The position numbers and the translations under genes are program-made. 64,000 nucleotides of DNA from Ampelocalamus luodianensis (lineage: Eukaryota; Streptophyta; Magnoliopsida; Poales; Poaceae), in assembly GCA_036346255.1 (NCBI GenBank), contig CM070623.1, positions 22,140,875 through 22,204,874 of the forward strand. The letters are read 5' to 3'. A model generated the notes under the pieces. The model was not told where the DNA came from. It was given only the letters and a program-made list of their open reading frames with translations, and made no database searches. Shown in pieces: positions 43,937 through 55,499 of the stretch. Within the stretch, counting starts at the first letter, position 1, and the number at the start of each line of letters is the position of its first letter.

Positions 43937-45637
43937 TGTAATACTCCGATTTATTCTAAGAAAGAAATCGTTCAAAATAGAAACTAGACATAAGAAAAAG
44001 GGGGTTTCTGCAGTTCTTCGACAACCTAGGCCTTGGGCCTTGGCCAGAGGCCCATGAGGGGCTGGCCACTAATAAAAGGAGGGGGAAAACCCTATTCTCT
44101 ACTGTAGCACGCTTGCTACAGTACCATGCCACCACTATAGCACACGGGTACTGTAGCAATCCCCTTTCCTACTGCCATGCCAAGAGGAGAAAGGAAGGAG
44201 AGGGGGGAAGAAGAAGAAAGGAAGAAGAAGGGGAGAAGGAAAAGAGGAAGGAAAGGATCCACGCTGGGTCTCCGCGTTCGTCATCTCGTTCTCCAAGGGT
44301 AACCCGCCCAATCTCGTTCGATTAGTCGTATAACATTGTATTTTGGCAATGTCGGTATTAGATCGGTTTAGGGCAGTCTGTAGTGGCCGACTGTTTTGAG
44401 GATGATAATGGTGAAATCAGGTCTGGCCGTCTCCTAGAGAGTTGTAGGCGACGTCGACACCTTTCTGTAGAGTATAAGATTACATCGTTTGGATGAGCAG
44501 TTCAAAAGCTATGAATTTCGTAGCGCTGCTGTTCTGCAAATATATCGGTATTTTGACAGGTTTTAGTAATCTGACTTAAGCGAGAAGTTAAAGGAAAAAT
44601 TAGAGGAGCGTAATATCACGAAAGTTGTAGATAATTGTCGTAGCTTTTAGGAAAGCTCAAGAATGGGAAATTTGGACAATTGTACTGAAAGTTATTTTAG
44701 TTTTAGTATACTGTCTAGAGAACCTGATGTGAACATGGTAGGGGTATTAGATGACCGAATCAGGAAGGCCCATCAACTAGGTTTAGTTGGAGAAATTGAT
44801 AACCCTTCAAGGAAGTCCAAGAAAACCTCATTTGGACTCCTGTACTAAAAGATATGAATTTTTGAACGTGACTGTCCACAGAGGGGACAGATCAACATTT
44901 AGGAATTTGAGTTGGGATCGCGTTAAAATCTATTGCGAGTTCTTGTTTGTTTATATAGTTTGTTTGGTCCATTACTGTTGTCTTAGTATGTTTTTAAATG
45001 AATTAAGGTGGGGGATTGGTTCCGTAGGCAGCACCCTCTTCACTTCCTCCGTTCTCACGCGGTTAAGGTACTCTGATTGATAGAGTAACTATGAATGTTT
45101 GACAGTGAGTGCTATTATTTTGATACATAATAGCTATAATTGGTTGATAGTGTGATATGAATGATCAAGGATGGTGAATGCTTATGATACGAATAATTGT
45201 TATTCATGTATGGTGTTGTTGTTATTCATGTTATTGAAAATGTGATTGTTCATGTGCACAATGAGAGCATACGACTTGGTCACGTGGTGAACAAGCATGG
45301 ATATTGGAGGTCCCCGTCATGTAGATGACGGGCTTGTGGTCCCCACACTCGAGGAGTGTGGGCATTGATTTGAGGTCCCCGCCATGTAGATGACGGGCTT
45401 GTGGTCCCCACATTCGTGGAATGTGGGCATTGAGTAGAGGTCCCTATCATGAAAACGATGGGCTGTGGTCCCTATACTTGTGGAGTATAGGCTCTTAGTT
45501 CCTGTGCTAGAGGGTACATGCAAGGGTATACATCGATGGATGTATACCTCGCGTTACTGGTAAAATGCGAAACGAGTAAAAGAGAAAAAGATGCATTGCA
45601 CATTTGCATTACATAAACATGTGATATGATTTGGAGT
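43937..45637 (+). repeat. Nested Tekay/L-type LTR, first 1.7 kb
   Basis: It starts TGTAATACTCCGATT and includes ACTGTAGC clusters (44100-44160), a purine-rich block, CCAAGGGTAACCC, AAGTTAT modules and the longest hairpin array of the window. It is broken at 45637 by element E (left flank GGAGT). Its remaining part is not in the window. Confidence 0.82.
45274..45572 (+). other. Longest hairpin array (about nine stems)
   Basis: Perfect stems include CCCGTCAT/ATGACGGG, CCCACACT/AGTGTGGG, CCCACATT/AATGTGGG, CCTATACT/AGTATAGG, and GTATACATC (45526-45534) with GATGTATAC (45539-45547). Others are near-perfect. Spacers are GAGGTCC/GTGGTCC. Confidence 0.85.
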
Positions 45638-47868
45638 TGTAATACCCCGAAGGTGGGAAAAGTGATTTTCTTGTTCGGGAAAGAATTAATTGGATTTACG
45701 GGAAGGGCCAAGTAGAAAATGTGCAAATTAACAGTCGTAGAGGGGGGGAATCGCTGTCTCACCACAACTTGGGATTGGGCCCTTGGCCCATGAGGGTGGC
45801 CGGCCAAGTGAAGGAGGGGGGCACCACCTTCCCAAACCCTAGCCGCCCCACTCCCTCACACCCCCATCTCCCCCCTTGTGGCTGCCTCTCCCATCCCCCT
45901 TTCCCCCACCTTGCGCATCCTCCCCTGGTTCTCCCCTCGCTGCCGGTGAAGACCTTCCATCTCCATTGCTGTCCGAGCGGTGAAGAGAGGGAGATCGCAC
46001 CCGGGGTTGACCGGCCAAGAAAGGAGACAAGGTGAAGGAGGGAGCCCTTCTTCGCGGGGCAAGTTCTTCTTCCCACTGCGATTCTTCAAGGGTAACATCA
46101 CGCGTTCCTCACTGGTTGTGGTGTTTTAGTCACACTTGAATTCGTTTGGTAGATCGAATCTCGTCACCGGTTAGAACGCGTTCTGTCCAGAGAATTGGAT
46201 GGCAGTTTTCGGGTGTTTAGAGATAGAATCTGGGGATCCATCCTCCTAGAGATAGTTGGCTAATGTTCTTAGATTTCGGTGGCCACCAAGAACGCCCAAA
46301 TCCGATTAACGGTTAGTGAGTTATGATTTTTTAAAGATTGCTGTTCCGCTGATCTGTTAGCATTTAGGCAGTTTGTAGAAAACCGATTAAAACTAATGGT
46401 TAAGGTGGAAATCTGAGAAGCCCAGTATAACGAAAGTTGTAGATAATTGTCGTAGCTTTTAGGGAAGCACAAGAACGCGAAATTTGGATAAACGAGCTAA
46501 AAGGTATGATAGTTTTAGTGCTCTGTCCAGAAAGTCTGACGTGAAATCGATGTCTTGTTAATCGGCTTAAAAGTGATTTTAGATGACCGAATCAGGGGAG
46601 CTCACCAACTAGGTTTAGTTGGGAAATTTGATAACCTTTCAATGAAGTCCAAGAACACCTAATTTGGACCACTGTACAGAAAGTTATGAATTTTAGAACT
46701 TGATTGTGTTCAGAGGGCAGTGCAGCACTTAAGAATTTGGGGTCGAGATCGCGTTGCAATCTGCTACTTGTTGTGCTAGTGTATTTAATTCATGTTTTTC
46801 GTTACTGTGGTCTTAGTTATATTCTTAATGTTTAGGTGGGGGATTGGTACCGGGGGCAGCACCGTCTTCACGTCCTCCATTCTCACACGGTTAAGGCAAG
46901 TGCATTGTTTGATTCACGGTTGTGATTGCTTGGTCATGCTTGTGTGCTTTTGATATGTGATAGCATAGTGAGATTGTTGACTTGATGGATGTTTAAGATT
47001 GATGGATGCTCCAATTATGTCTATGCTCTATTGTTGTATGTTGTTATCGGCTTTTAGTTATTTGATAATGAATAAATGATGAGCATGTGCATATTCAGAT
47101 CATGTTGAGGCTTGGTCACGTGGTGACCAAGTATGTTTTCCTTTGAGATCCCCGTCATGAAGGTGACGGGCCCGAGATCCCCTCACTTGTGGAGTGTGGG
47201 CTTGAGGTCCCCAATACTTGCAGAGTATTGGGCAATTGGTCCCTGTGCGTGCGCGCACAGGCATGGGTATACGGCGACGGTTGCATACTTTGCATTACCG
47301 GTGTAATGCACAAAGAAAGATAAAAAGAAAGAAACCTTGAGCATTGCATTTGCATGTGAGATGTGTTATTGTTGATCTTCTATATATGGGTGCTGATGTT
47401 ATAACTTTTATTCTGTACTTGCTGAGTCTGTGGACTCACTCTTGCTTTTATTGATGTTTTAGGTACAGAGCCAAGAACGACATGCATGGGGAAGTAGTGC
47501 TAGTCACACACATGCCACATGAACTAAATAAAGTTGAATGATCTTCAGATCGTAATTGTTTTTAGTAACTGGGCGAGTTGCTCAAAGATTTATTATGTTT
47601 TGTCTCATGCAATGGATTAAATGTAATAATGATGAGTAGTGGAACTTCATACCTCTCTAGTTATGTTAGATACTTAGCATGTCTTTGTTTATCTTTTGAT
47701 GTCTCTGGATGGAAGTTTTAGTTAATATTTGAATTATCTGTGTGTTGGAACCTTCGTGTAATTAACTTTACAAGGGAGGTTCTGCCGAAATTTATTAAGA
47801 TTGTCTAGATTAGAATTATTAGAGTTTGTTTAGTAGCATTCCAGGCTCATGTCGGGTGGGGTGTTCTG
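45638..47868 (+). repeat. 5' LTR of E (about 2.23 kb)
   Basis: It starts TGTAATACCCCGAAGG. The 3' end is slightly damaged: GTGGGGTGTTCTGATTGG instead of GTGTTACA plus two bases, so the border is uncertain by a few bases. It is nearly identical to 52903-54440 where both exist. Confidence 0.9.
47111..47315 (+). other. Hairpin array in E's 5' LTR
   Basis: CTTGGTCAC (47111-47119) with GTGACCAAG (47123-47131), then CCCGTCA/TGACGGG, CCCTCACT/AGTGTGGG (one mismatch), CCCAATACT/AGTATTGGG, CCTGTGCG/CGCACAGG and TGCATTAC/GTAATGCA. Confidence 0.85.
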
Positions 47869-47870
47869 AT

Positions 47871-47881
47871 TGGTATCGAGC
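47871..47881 (+). other. Primer-binding site of E
   Basis: TGGTATCGAGC is the initiator Met-tRNA site with one base lost (TGGTATCAGAGC in B). Confidence 0.8.
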
Positions 47882-48077
47882 GGTCAGAGGTCCGTGGTAT
47901 TTGAAAAGTTAAATTTGACACACTATGCACGTGAGGTGGGAATGGGTTAATGCATTGCATTACGCTACTATTGAATTTATGATTACTCTTGTGTGATAGC
48001 TACTAGTTAGAGTTTACTTGTGGTCCTAGTTATTGTAAGTGCTTATTGTTTGATTGTTTTTGTTGTGGTGGTTAGAG

Positions 48078-49390
48078 ATGGCAAGGGGTGGAGGCCGCGG
48101 TCGTGGTCGTGGCCGGCAGGAGTCGGCGAGGCCAGCAACGCCCGCCAAGTTCGTAACTCAGAGGTGGGAGTTAGCCTGCGAAGTCGAGGAAGAGGTTGCT
48201 TCACGATGCACAGAGAATCAGGCCCCACCGGTGTGCCGTTGTCGCTCCTATGGTGGCACCGGCGGCGCTGCGGTGTATGCCATTTGATTACATCGATGGA
48301 ACGCTTTGAGGTCGGGCGCCGGCCGGTCAGCACGCCGGTTGACGCAGCCTAAGCGGCTGCGGCACATGGAGAGGCACTTCGAGCTCGGGATGACTTCGAA
48401 ATGAGGGCTCGGTTCGTGGCTTTCCAACCAAAGGCGGCGGATATCGGTGGGAAGGAGTCACGATGGCGGACAGCGACTCATGGACCGCACACGGGAACAT
48501 TTTGTTGAGCATTTCAGAAGAGGTTTTATCCAGCTTCATATGTGGAGCGAATGGAAGTCTCTTTGCAGAACTACAAGCAGGGTAAGATGACAGTGACAGA
48601 GTATGAAGCGGGTTTTAACAACCTGGTTCGTTTTGTTCCAGCTGTGGCCACAAATGATGAAGAAAAATCCAAGAGGTTTCGCAGGGGGCTCAGGCAAGAG
48701 TTCCGTCAGGTATTGGGAGCATTGGAGTTGCGGGATTTCAGTTCTCTGGTAGAACAAGCTAGGGGCATGGAACTGGAGATGCATCTTAGTGAGGAACTGC
48801 CAGGAGCAGAAGGCGTCGTGGTTTCTGAAGGTGCAGGTGTCAGCCAGAAGAGGGGTTCTAGCAGTGGGGGTGGGACCTTCCAGAGGCCCGCTTCCAAGAG
48901 GTTCAAAGGGCCGCAGAAATCATTCAAGACCAAGTTCACAGGGGCACAGTCTTCTTCCACCTCGCGAGCGTTGGCGGGTGCTCCTAAGCTACGTCCGGTC
49001 CCAGGGCAGGGCATGAAGTGCTTCAAGTGTGGCAGCGAGCATAGGGCTTCAGAGTGTAGCTGGTTCGGGTCTTGCCGCCATTGTGGTTAGGAGGGCCATA
49101 AGGCATTGGTCTGTCGGCGGAATCCGGCCAGTATCATCAAGTGGGAACCCGTTCCAGTGTCAGCGCCAGCGCCAGCAGCTTCTTCTCAGAGGTCGGTGCA
49201 GATGTTAGCGGCTACTCCTACTCGGACTTGGGCACGCCTCACCATACCTTCTGCGCCCGGAGGAGTCCCACCGCGTGGTACTTTGGCCGCCCTCCGTGGC
49301 CCCATTTCCGATGAGTGGCACCTTCGGCACCTCGGCAGATTGCCGTACCACCGCACTGCAGTGTCGGAGCCCTACCGCCCCAGCAGCTAG
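48078..49390 (+). pseudogene. gag: Gag of element E
   Basis: An ATG at 48078 begins MARGGGRGRGRGRQE, an arginine/glycine-rich N terminus; the frame is then broken several times up to about 48540. The core continues at 48542-49090: ERMEVSLQNYKQGKMTVTEY, RFRRGLRQEFRQVLGALELR and VEQARGMELEM, then a basic linker and the zinc knuckles CFKCGSEHRASEC (CX2CX3HX4C) and CRHCG. A TAG at 49088-49090 interrupts the second knuckle, whose end (ALVCRRNP) is in the following frame. The protein would package the element RNA; it is defective here. Confidence 0.85.
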
Positions 49391-49779
49391 CCTCCTATGC
49401 TATGCCGACGGCAGAGAGTGGTGGGTCGTCCCGATGTGGTGACAGTACGCTCTTGGTGGATTCAGTAGAGGCACTTGTTCTATTTGATTCAGGAGCTACC
49501 TTTTCTTTTGCATCACTAGATTTTGTTAGTAAGGCGAATTTGAGTATGCAGCCAATAGCTCAGTCAGTTCTAGTTAATTCTCCTGGGGGAATTCTCTCTA
49601 GCTCTACAGTTTGTCCTGGTTGCGTGATTTCGTTAGATGGAGAAGAATTCATTGCTAATCTGATGGTTATGAAGATGGAGCCGTTTGATGTTATCTTGGG
49701 TATGGACTGGTTGCAAAATTACTGTGCTGTCATTTCCTGTTTTTGGAAGACAATAACCCTGCAAGCTCCGACTGGGTAG
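49315..49779 (+). pseudogene. pol: Aspartic protease of element E
   Basis: A frame of 154 codons with LLVDSVEALVLFDSGATFSF (active-site DSG) and DVILGMDWLQNY. It ends at a TAG (49777-49779) where B has an open codon. The N-terminal 30 or so residues are the variable gag-protease linker. Confidence 0.88.
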
Positions 49780-49821
49780 GAGATAGTATTCCAATGTAGC
49801 GCCCCATCTCATTCTCTTTTT

Positions 49822-51591
49822 GTGATGGCTAGCCTGTTTCCTGGTGGCCGTGCAGCGAAGAGTGGGTTTCTTTTGTCTCTAGTGGAGAAGCCAAGTTCGT
49901 CTTTAACAGCAGAGGATATTTCGGTTGTTCGGGAATTCCTGGATGTATTTCCAGCAGAGCTACCAGGGATGCCACCACCTCATCCCGTAGAGTTCAGAAT
50001 TGATTTGGTACCTGACGCCCGACCGGTTTCCATGACCCCTTACCGTTTGGCCCGTCCGTTCCAGGATGAACTAAAGAAGCAGTTGGATGATTTAAAAGCG
50101 AAGGACCTTATTCGGCCCAGTGTGTCTCCGTGGGGAGCTCCTGTTCTTTGTACCAAAAAGAAGGATGGTAGTTGGCGCATGTGTATTGATTATCGTGCTC
50201 TTAACCAGCTGACCATCAAGAATAAATATCCTCTGCCTCGCATAGAAGATTTATTTGATCAGTTGAGAGGGGCCAAGGTATTCTCAAAGATTGACCTTCA
50301 ATCAGGTTATAATCAAATCCCTGTCCGAAAGGAGGATATTGAGAAGACGGCATTCTCCACAAGGTATGGGCATTTTGAATTTAAAGTTATGTCTTTTGGA
50401 CTAACGAACGCCCCTACTGCTTTCATGGAGACAATGAATAGGATGCTTCATGAATACCTAGATGATTTTGTTGTTGTCTTTATTGATGATATTTTGATAT
50501 ATTCAAAGACTGAAGCTGATCATGAGCGACACCTGAGGCTTGTGTTGGAGACGCTAAGGGAGCATAAGTTTTATGCCAAACAGAAAAAGTGCGAGTTTTG
50601 GATGTCTGAAGTGGGATTTCTGGGGCATGTCATCAATGATAAGGGAATCTCAGTTGATCCAAGTAAGATTTCTACAGTGGTAGATTAGAAGACGCCAAGC
50701 AATGTCCAAGAAGTGAGAAGCTTCCTCGGCATGGCAGGATACTATCGGCGTTTTGTGCAGGATTTCTCCATTATTGCCAAACCTTTATCCAGACTCACAC
50801 AGAAGGATGTGAAGTTTAGGTGGGACGATGACTGTGAGCGTAGCTTCCAAACCCTTAAGGAAAAGTTGGTGATCGCTCGTCCTTACACTTCCCGAGCACA
50901 GGAAGCGATATACGTGTACTCTGATGCGTCTCGGATGGGGTTGGGTTGTGTCCTTATGCAGGAAGGAAAGGTGATAGCCTATGCATCGAGACAGTTGAAA
51001 AAGCATGAGCAAAATTACCCAACTCATGACCTAGAGTTGGCCGCTGTGGTGTTTGCCCTGAAGCTTTGGAGACATTATCTGTATGGTGAGGGTTGTGATG
51101 TTTATACAGATCACAAGAGTCTTAAGTATATTTTCACACAGAAAGATTTGAATTTAAGGCAGCGCAGGTGGTTGGAGCTGATTAAGGATTATGACCTCTC
51201 TATTCAGTACCATCCTGGCAAGGCAAACGTAGTGGCTGATGCTCTGAGTCGGAAGGCGACGCCTGCAACATTGGATTATCTCATTTCTAATTTTGACCGT
51301 ATGGGTATATCATTTTGCTATGCGGGGACCGCATGCGTGGAAACACAGTTGATCTTGGAGTCGGCCATTCCAGAGCGGGTGCGGGAAGCACAACAGGATG
51401 ATCAGTTTTTGCAGAGGGTCAGGAAGCATCCGGACATGGGCAAGGTCGGGGATTTCAGTTTGGATGGGTTTGGTGCGTTGCGGTTTAAAGGTCGCCTTTG
51501 TGTGCCACAAAAGGCGGAAGTCAAAGGTGATATTCTGAGAGAGGCTCATCGTACTCCGTATACTGTTCATCCGGGCGAGACAAAGATGTAG
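49822..51591 (+). pseudogene. pol: RT, RNase H and integrase zinc finger start, element E
   Basis: The first piece (49822-50688) has RIDLVPDARPVSMTPYRLAR, then DGSWRMCIDYRALNQ, KVFSKIDLQSGYNQI, VMSFGLTNAPTAF and the catalytic FVVVFIDDILIYS. It stops at a TAG (50686). The second (50713-51591), in the same reading, has RSFLGMAGYYRRFVQDFS, RNase H residues YSDASRMGLG, HDLELAAVVFALKLW and YTDHKSL, then KANVVADALSRKATP and the integrase H residues (AHRTPYTVHPGETKM). It stops at a TAG (51589). Unlike B, there is no frameshift inside RT. Confidence 0.92.
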
Positions 51592-52790
51592 CGTGACCTG
51601 AAGCAGAATTTTTGGTGGAAAAGGATGAAGGTAGACATTGCTAACTACGTAGCCTCCTGCGGAGTTTGTCAGCAAGTGAAGGCCGAACATAAGCGTCCCG
51701 CGGGATTGTTGCAGCCTTTGGAGGTCCCTTAGTGGCCTTGGGATGACATTTCCATGGACTTTGTAGTCGCGTTACCCCGGACGTCGCGAGGGAAAGACGC
51801 AGTTTGGGTGATAGTGGATCGACTCAGCAAATCTGCACACTTTATTCCTGTTCAAACAACTAACTCCGCAAGCGACTTGGCTCCTATTTATGTGCGTGAA
51901 ATCGTGAGGTTGCATGGGGTACCGAAGACCATCATTTTCGACAGGGATGCCAAATTTGTCTCCAAGTTTTGGGAAAGTTTGCAGAGTGCACTAGGCACAC
52001 AGCTCTGTCTCAGTATAGCATTTCATCCACAGACAGACGGGCAAACGGAGCGCACCATTCAGACCTTGGAGGATATGTTGCGATCATGTGTTTTATCTTG
52101 GAAGGGTAGTTAGGAAGATCAGTTGCCCTTAGCAGAATTTGCCTACAATAACAGCTATCATTCTAGCTTTAGAGCCGCCCCCCGTTCGAGGTACTGTATG
52201 GACGTAAGTGTAAGTGCAGGTCACCCCTGTGCTGGGAGGCAGTGGGAGAGAGAACAGTGTTGGGTCCAGACTGGGTCCAAAGGACGGTTGAGCGTGTAGC
52301 TCTGGTAAGGCAGAACTTGTTAGCAGCCCAGAGCAGGCAAAAAAGCTATGCGGATGTGGGGAGAAGAGAATTGGAATTTGAAGTGGGGGATCAGGTGCTT
52401 TTGAGAGTGTCTCCCACTAAGGGTGTGGTGAGGTTTGGTACAAAAGGGAAACTTAGCCCGAGGTACGTTGGACCTTTCGCTATTTTAGCACGAATTGGGA
52501 AATTGGCGTACCGCTTGGACCTTCCAGAGTCGATGCGGGGGGTGCATAATGTATTTCATGTATCTATGTTGAGGAAGTACCTGAGAGATCCGGAGCATCA
52601 CATCTCGCTAGAACCTCTTACCATTGAGTAGGATTTGTCCTTTGAGTCCAAGCCGGTGCGAATTTTGGAAAGATCAGAAAAATCTTTAAGGAATAAAACT
52701 TTGAAGTACGTTAAGGTGTTGTGGTCGCAGCAAACTGAAAGAGAAGCCACCTGGGAATTGGAATCCCGCATGCGAAGTTACACCTGAGCT
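51592..52790 (+). pseudogene. pol: Integrase and chromodomain, element E
   Basis: Readable pieces are CGVCQQVK (zinc finger cysteines, about 51660) and a TAG at 51730. The catalytic core 51754-52113 has MDFVVALP (first Asp), DRDAKFVSKFW (second Asp) and HPQTDGQTE (Glu), then a TAG at 52111. A frameshift sits near 52180. At 52242-52631 are the GPF region and VFHVSMLRKYL, ending in a TAG at 52629. The chromodomain tail (52640-52785) reads RILERSEKSLRNKTL and REATWELESRM before a further shift. It is inactive from multiple stops but collinear with the intact integrase of B. Confidence 0.9.
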
Positions 52791-52887
52791 ATTCTCATGT
52801 GTATGAGTTTATAAGTTCCTGTTCCTTTTTGTGTATTAGGCTTCTTGTCTGGGGAAGTAACTTGTAGAATTCGAGGTCGAATTCAGT

Positions 52888-52902
52888 TTAAGGGGGGTAG
52901 AG
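52888..52902 (+). other. Polypurine tract of E
   Basis: TTAAGGGGGGTAGAG directly precedes the LTR start at 52903. Confidence 0.85.
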
Positions 52903-54440
52903 TGTAATACCCCGAAGGTGGGAAAAGTGATTTTCTTGTTCGGGAAAGAATTAATTGGATTTACGGGAAGGGCCAAGTAGAAAATGTGCAAATTAACAGT
53001 CGTAGAGGGGGGGAATCGCTGTCTCACCACAACTTGGGCTTGGGCCCTTGGCCCATGAGGGTGGCCAGCCAGGTGAAGGAGGGGGGGGGCGCCACCTTCC
53101 CAAACCCTAGCTGCCCCCCCACTCCCTCACGCCCCCATTTCCCCCCCTTGTGGCCGCCTCTCCCTTCCCCCTATCCCCCACCTTGCGCATCCTCCCCTAG
53201 TTCTCCCCTCACTGCCGGTGAAGACCTTCCATCTCCATTGCTACCCGAGTGGTGAAGAGAGGGAGATCGCACCCGGGGTTGACCGGCCAAGAAAGGAGAC
53301 AAGGTGAAGGAGGGAGCCCTTCTTCGCGGGGCAAGTTCTTCTTCCCACTGCGATTCTTCAAGGGTAACATCGCGCGTTCCTCACTGGTTGTGGTGTTTTA
53401 GTCACACTTGAATTCGTTTGGTAGATCGAATCTCGTCACCGGTTAGAACGCGTTTTGTCCAGAGAATTGGACGGCGGTTTTCGGGTGTTTAGAGATAGAA
53501 TCTGGGGATCCATCCTCCTAGAGATAGTTGGCTTATGTTCTTAGCTTTCGGTGGCCACCAAGAATGCCCAAATCCGATTAACGGTTAGTGAGTTATGATT
53601 TTTTTAAAATTGCTGTTCCGCTGATCTGTTAGCATTTAGGCAGTTTGTAGAAAACCGATTAAAACTGATGGTTAAGGTGGAAATCTGAGAACCCCAGTAT
53701 AACGAAAGTTGTAGATAATTGTCGTAGCTTTCAGGGAAGCACAAGAACGCAAAATTTGGATAAACGAGATAAAAGTTATGATAGTTTTAGTGCTCTGTCC
53801 AGAAAGTCTCACGTGAAATCGATGTCTTGTTAATCGGCTTAAAAGTGATTTTAGATGACCGAATCAGGGGAGCTCACCAACTAGGTTTAGTTGGGAAATT
53901 TGATAACCTTTCAATGAAGTCCAAGAACACCTAATTTGGACCACTGTACAGAGAGTTATAAATTTTAGAACTTGACTGTGTTCAGAGGGTAGTGCAGCAC
54001 TTAAGAATTTGGGGTCGAGATCGCGTTGCAATCTGCTACTGGTTGTGCTAGTGTATTTAATTCATATTTTTCGTTACTGTGGTCTTAGTTATATTCTTAA
54101 TGTTTAGGTGGGGGATTGGTACCGGGGGCAGCACCGTCTTCACGTCCTCCATTCTCACACGGTTAAGGCAAGTGCATTGTTTGATTCACGGTTGTGATTG
54201 CTTGGTCATGCTTGTGTGCTTTTGATATGTGATAGCATAGTGAGATTGTTGACTTGATGGATGTTTAAGATTGATGGATGCTCCAATTATGTCTATGCTC
54301 TATTGTTGTATGTTGTTATCGGATTTTAGTAATTTGATAATGAATAAATGATGAGCATGTGCATATTGAGATCATGTTGAGGCTTGGTCACGTGGTGACC
54401 AAGTATGTTTTCCTTTGAGATCCCCGTCATGAAGGTGACG
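52903..54440 (+). repeat. 3' LTR of E, first part
   Basis: It starts TGTAATACCCCGAAGG and is highly similar to the 5' LTR. It is broken at 54440, inside the second hairpin of the array, by D; the TSD TGACG lies at 54436-54440 and 62584-62588. The LTR resumes at 62589-62630. Confidence 0.92.
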
Positions 54441-55420
54441 TGATACGGGGGAGGCCCGATCTTCTCAGTGAGAAACCGTGGATAGTTGATGCGAAGTAGA
54501 CGATGTCGCTAGCTGAACACTCGCGCCAATGCACGAACCCTCAACTCTTCGGAATACGCCCACAACACACGGGTAGTTGTTCGTCGCGAGACCACGACGC
54601 ATTTAACGCCAAGTCCCCGATTCCCAATGGAACGACGGCTTGACCTTGAATTGCGAACGAACAATTGGATCGCCTAGTCCTCTCTCAAAGTCCTCGCATG
54701 AACTCGGGTCGAAAGAACAAGCAATAGCTATGTTTCAATCTTATGAATAAACTGGTCTAATGGATACAAGGGAGGGCAAGGGTATTTAAGGCACTCTCCA
54801 CGACTCACGCACGCCTAGGGCCGCCACACATGCCGAATCAAACTCTAACTCGGCTAAGACCTAAAAACACACAAAAGGAAAACCTAACTTAAGTCCGTCA
54901 CATTGTTTCGGCCATAGCGGTGCGACCGTAAGTCTTCTGAAGCTGGGGCCAAAACCATTGTGTGGGCCTTGGAATAAGCTTTCAAACAAGTCCAAGAACA
55001 CCCCAATCGGACTCGTATGCAAAAGTTATGGCCTTTTATTACAGCCCTGTTGGGCTGTCCCGAACCGAATCCGAATTGAATTCTGAGTTGATTCCGAGAT
55101 GAATTTCAGTTGCACTTGTGGAAGATCCGAATTGGGCTTGAATTCTTGGGCTTTTCTCCGTTGGTTGACCCACGTGAGCTTCTCCTCCATTGCTTTGACT
55201 CGCCTCCTCTTGGTTCCAAAGGCTTCACAATGTTCAAACCTGAGAATGCACAAAACATTTGCATGAGGTAATACCCAATTCTCATCAATGACAATAGAAG
55301 ATTCATTAAGAAACAAAAGCACCTGTTGATTTAGAAGTTTAGCTCTTGCTCTCGTCAGTGGACCAATATGCACTTCTGTACTTGAATTATTTGTAGCGTC
55401 ACGTAGGGATGCCCTCATCA
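54441..55420 (-). repeat. 3' LTR of D (980 bp)
   Basis: On the plus strand it reads TGATACGGGGGAGGCCC to GATGCCCTCATCA. It lacks a segment of about 60 bp present in the 5' LTR at about 62514-62570. Confidence 0.92.
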
Positions 55421-55434
55421 TCCTCCCCCTCTTG
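55421..55434 (-). other. Polypurine tract of D
   Basis: TCCTCCCCCTCTTG on the plus strand is the complement of the purine run next to the LTR. Confidence 0.85.
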
Positions 55435-55499
55435 AAAAGGCGTCGTCCTCGACGCTGGATCATCACCACCAAAGAAAGGTGATAAATCTGCGACATTGA

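Noticed and set aside
45274..45572. Regularly spaced palindromic repeats resembling a CRISPR array
   Set aside because: The units are self-complementary hairpins of differing sequence, without unique spacers or cas genes, and lie inside plant LTRs.
49088..52631. Amber codon reassignment or programmed readthrough in E
   Set aside because: B has sense codons at the matching positions, and C-to-T decay explains most of the TAGs.
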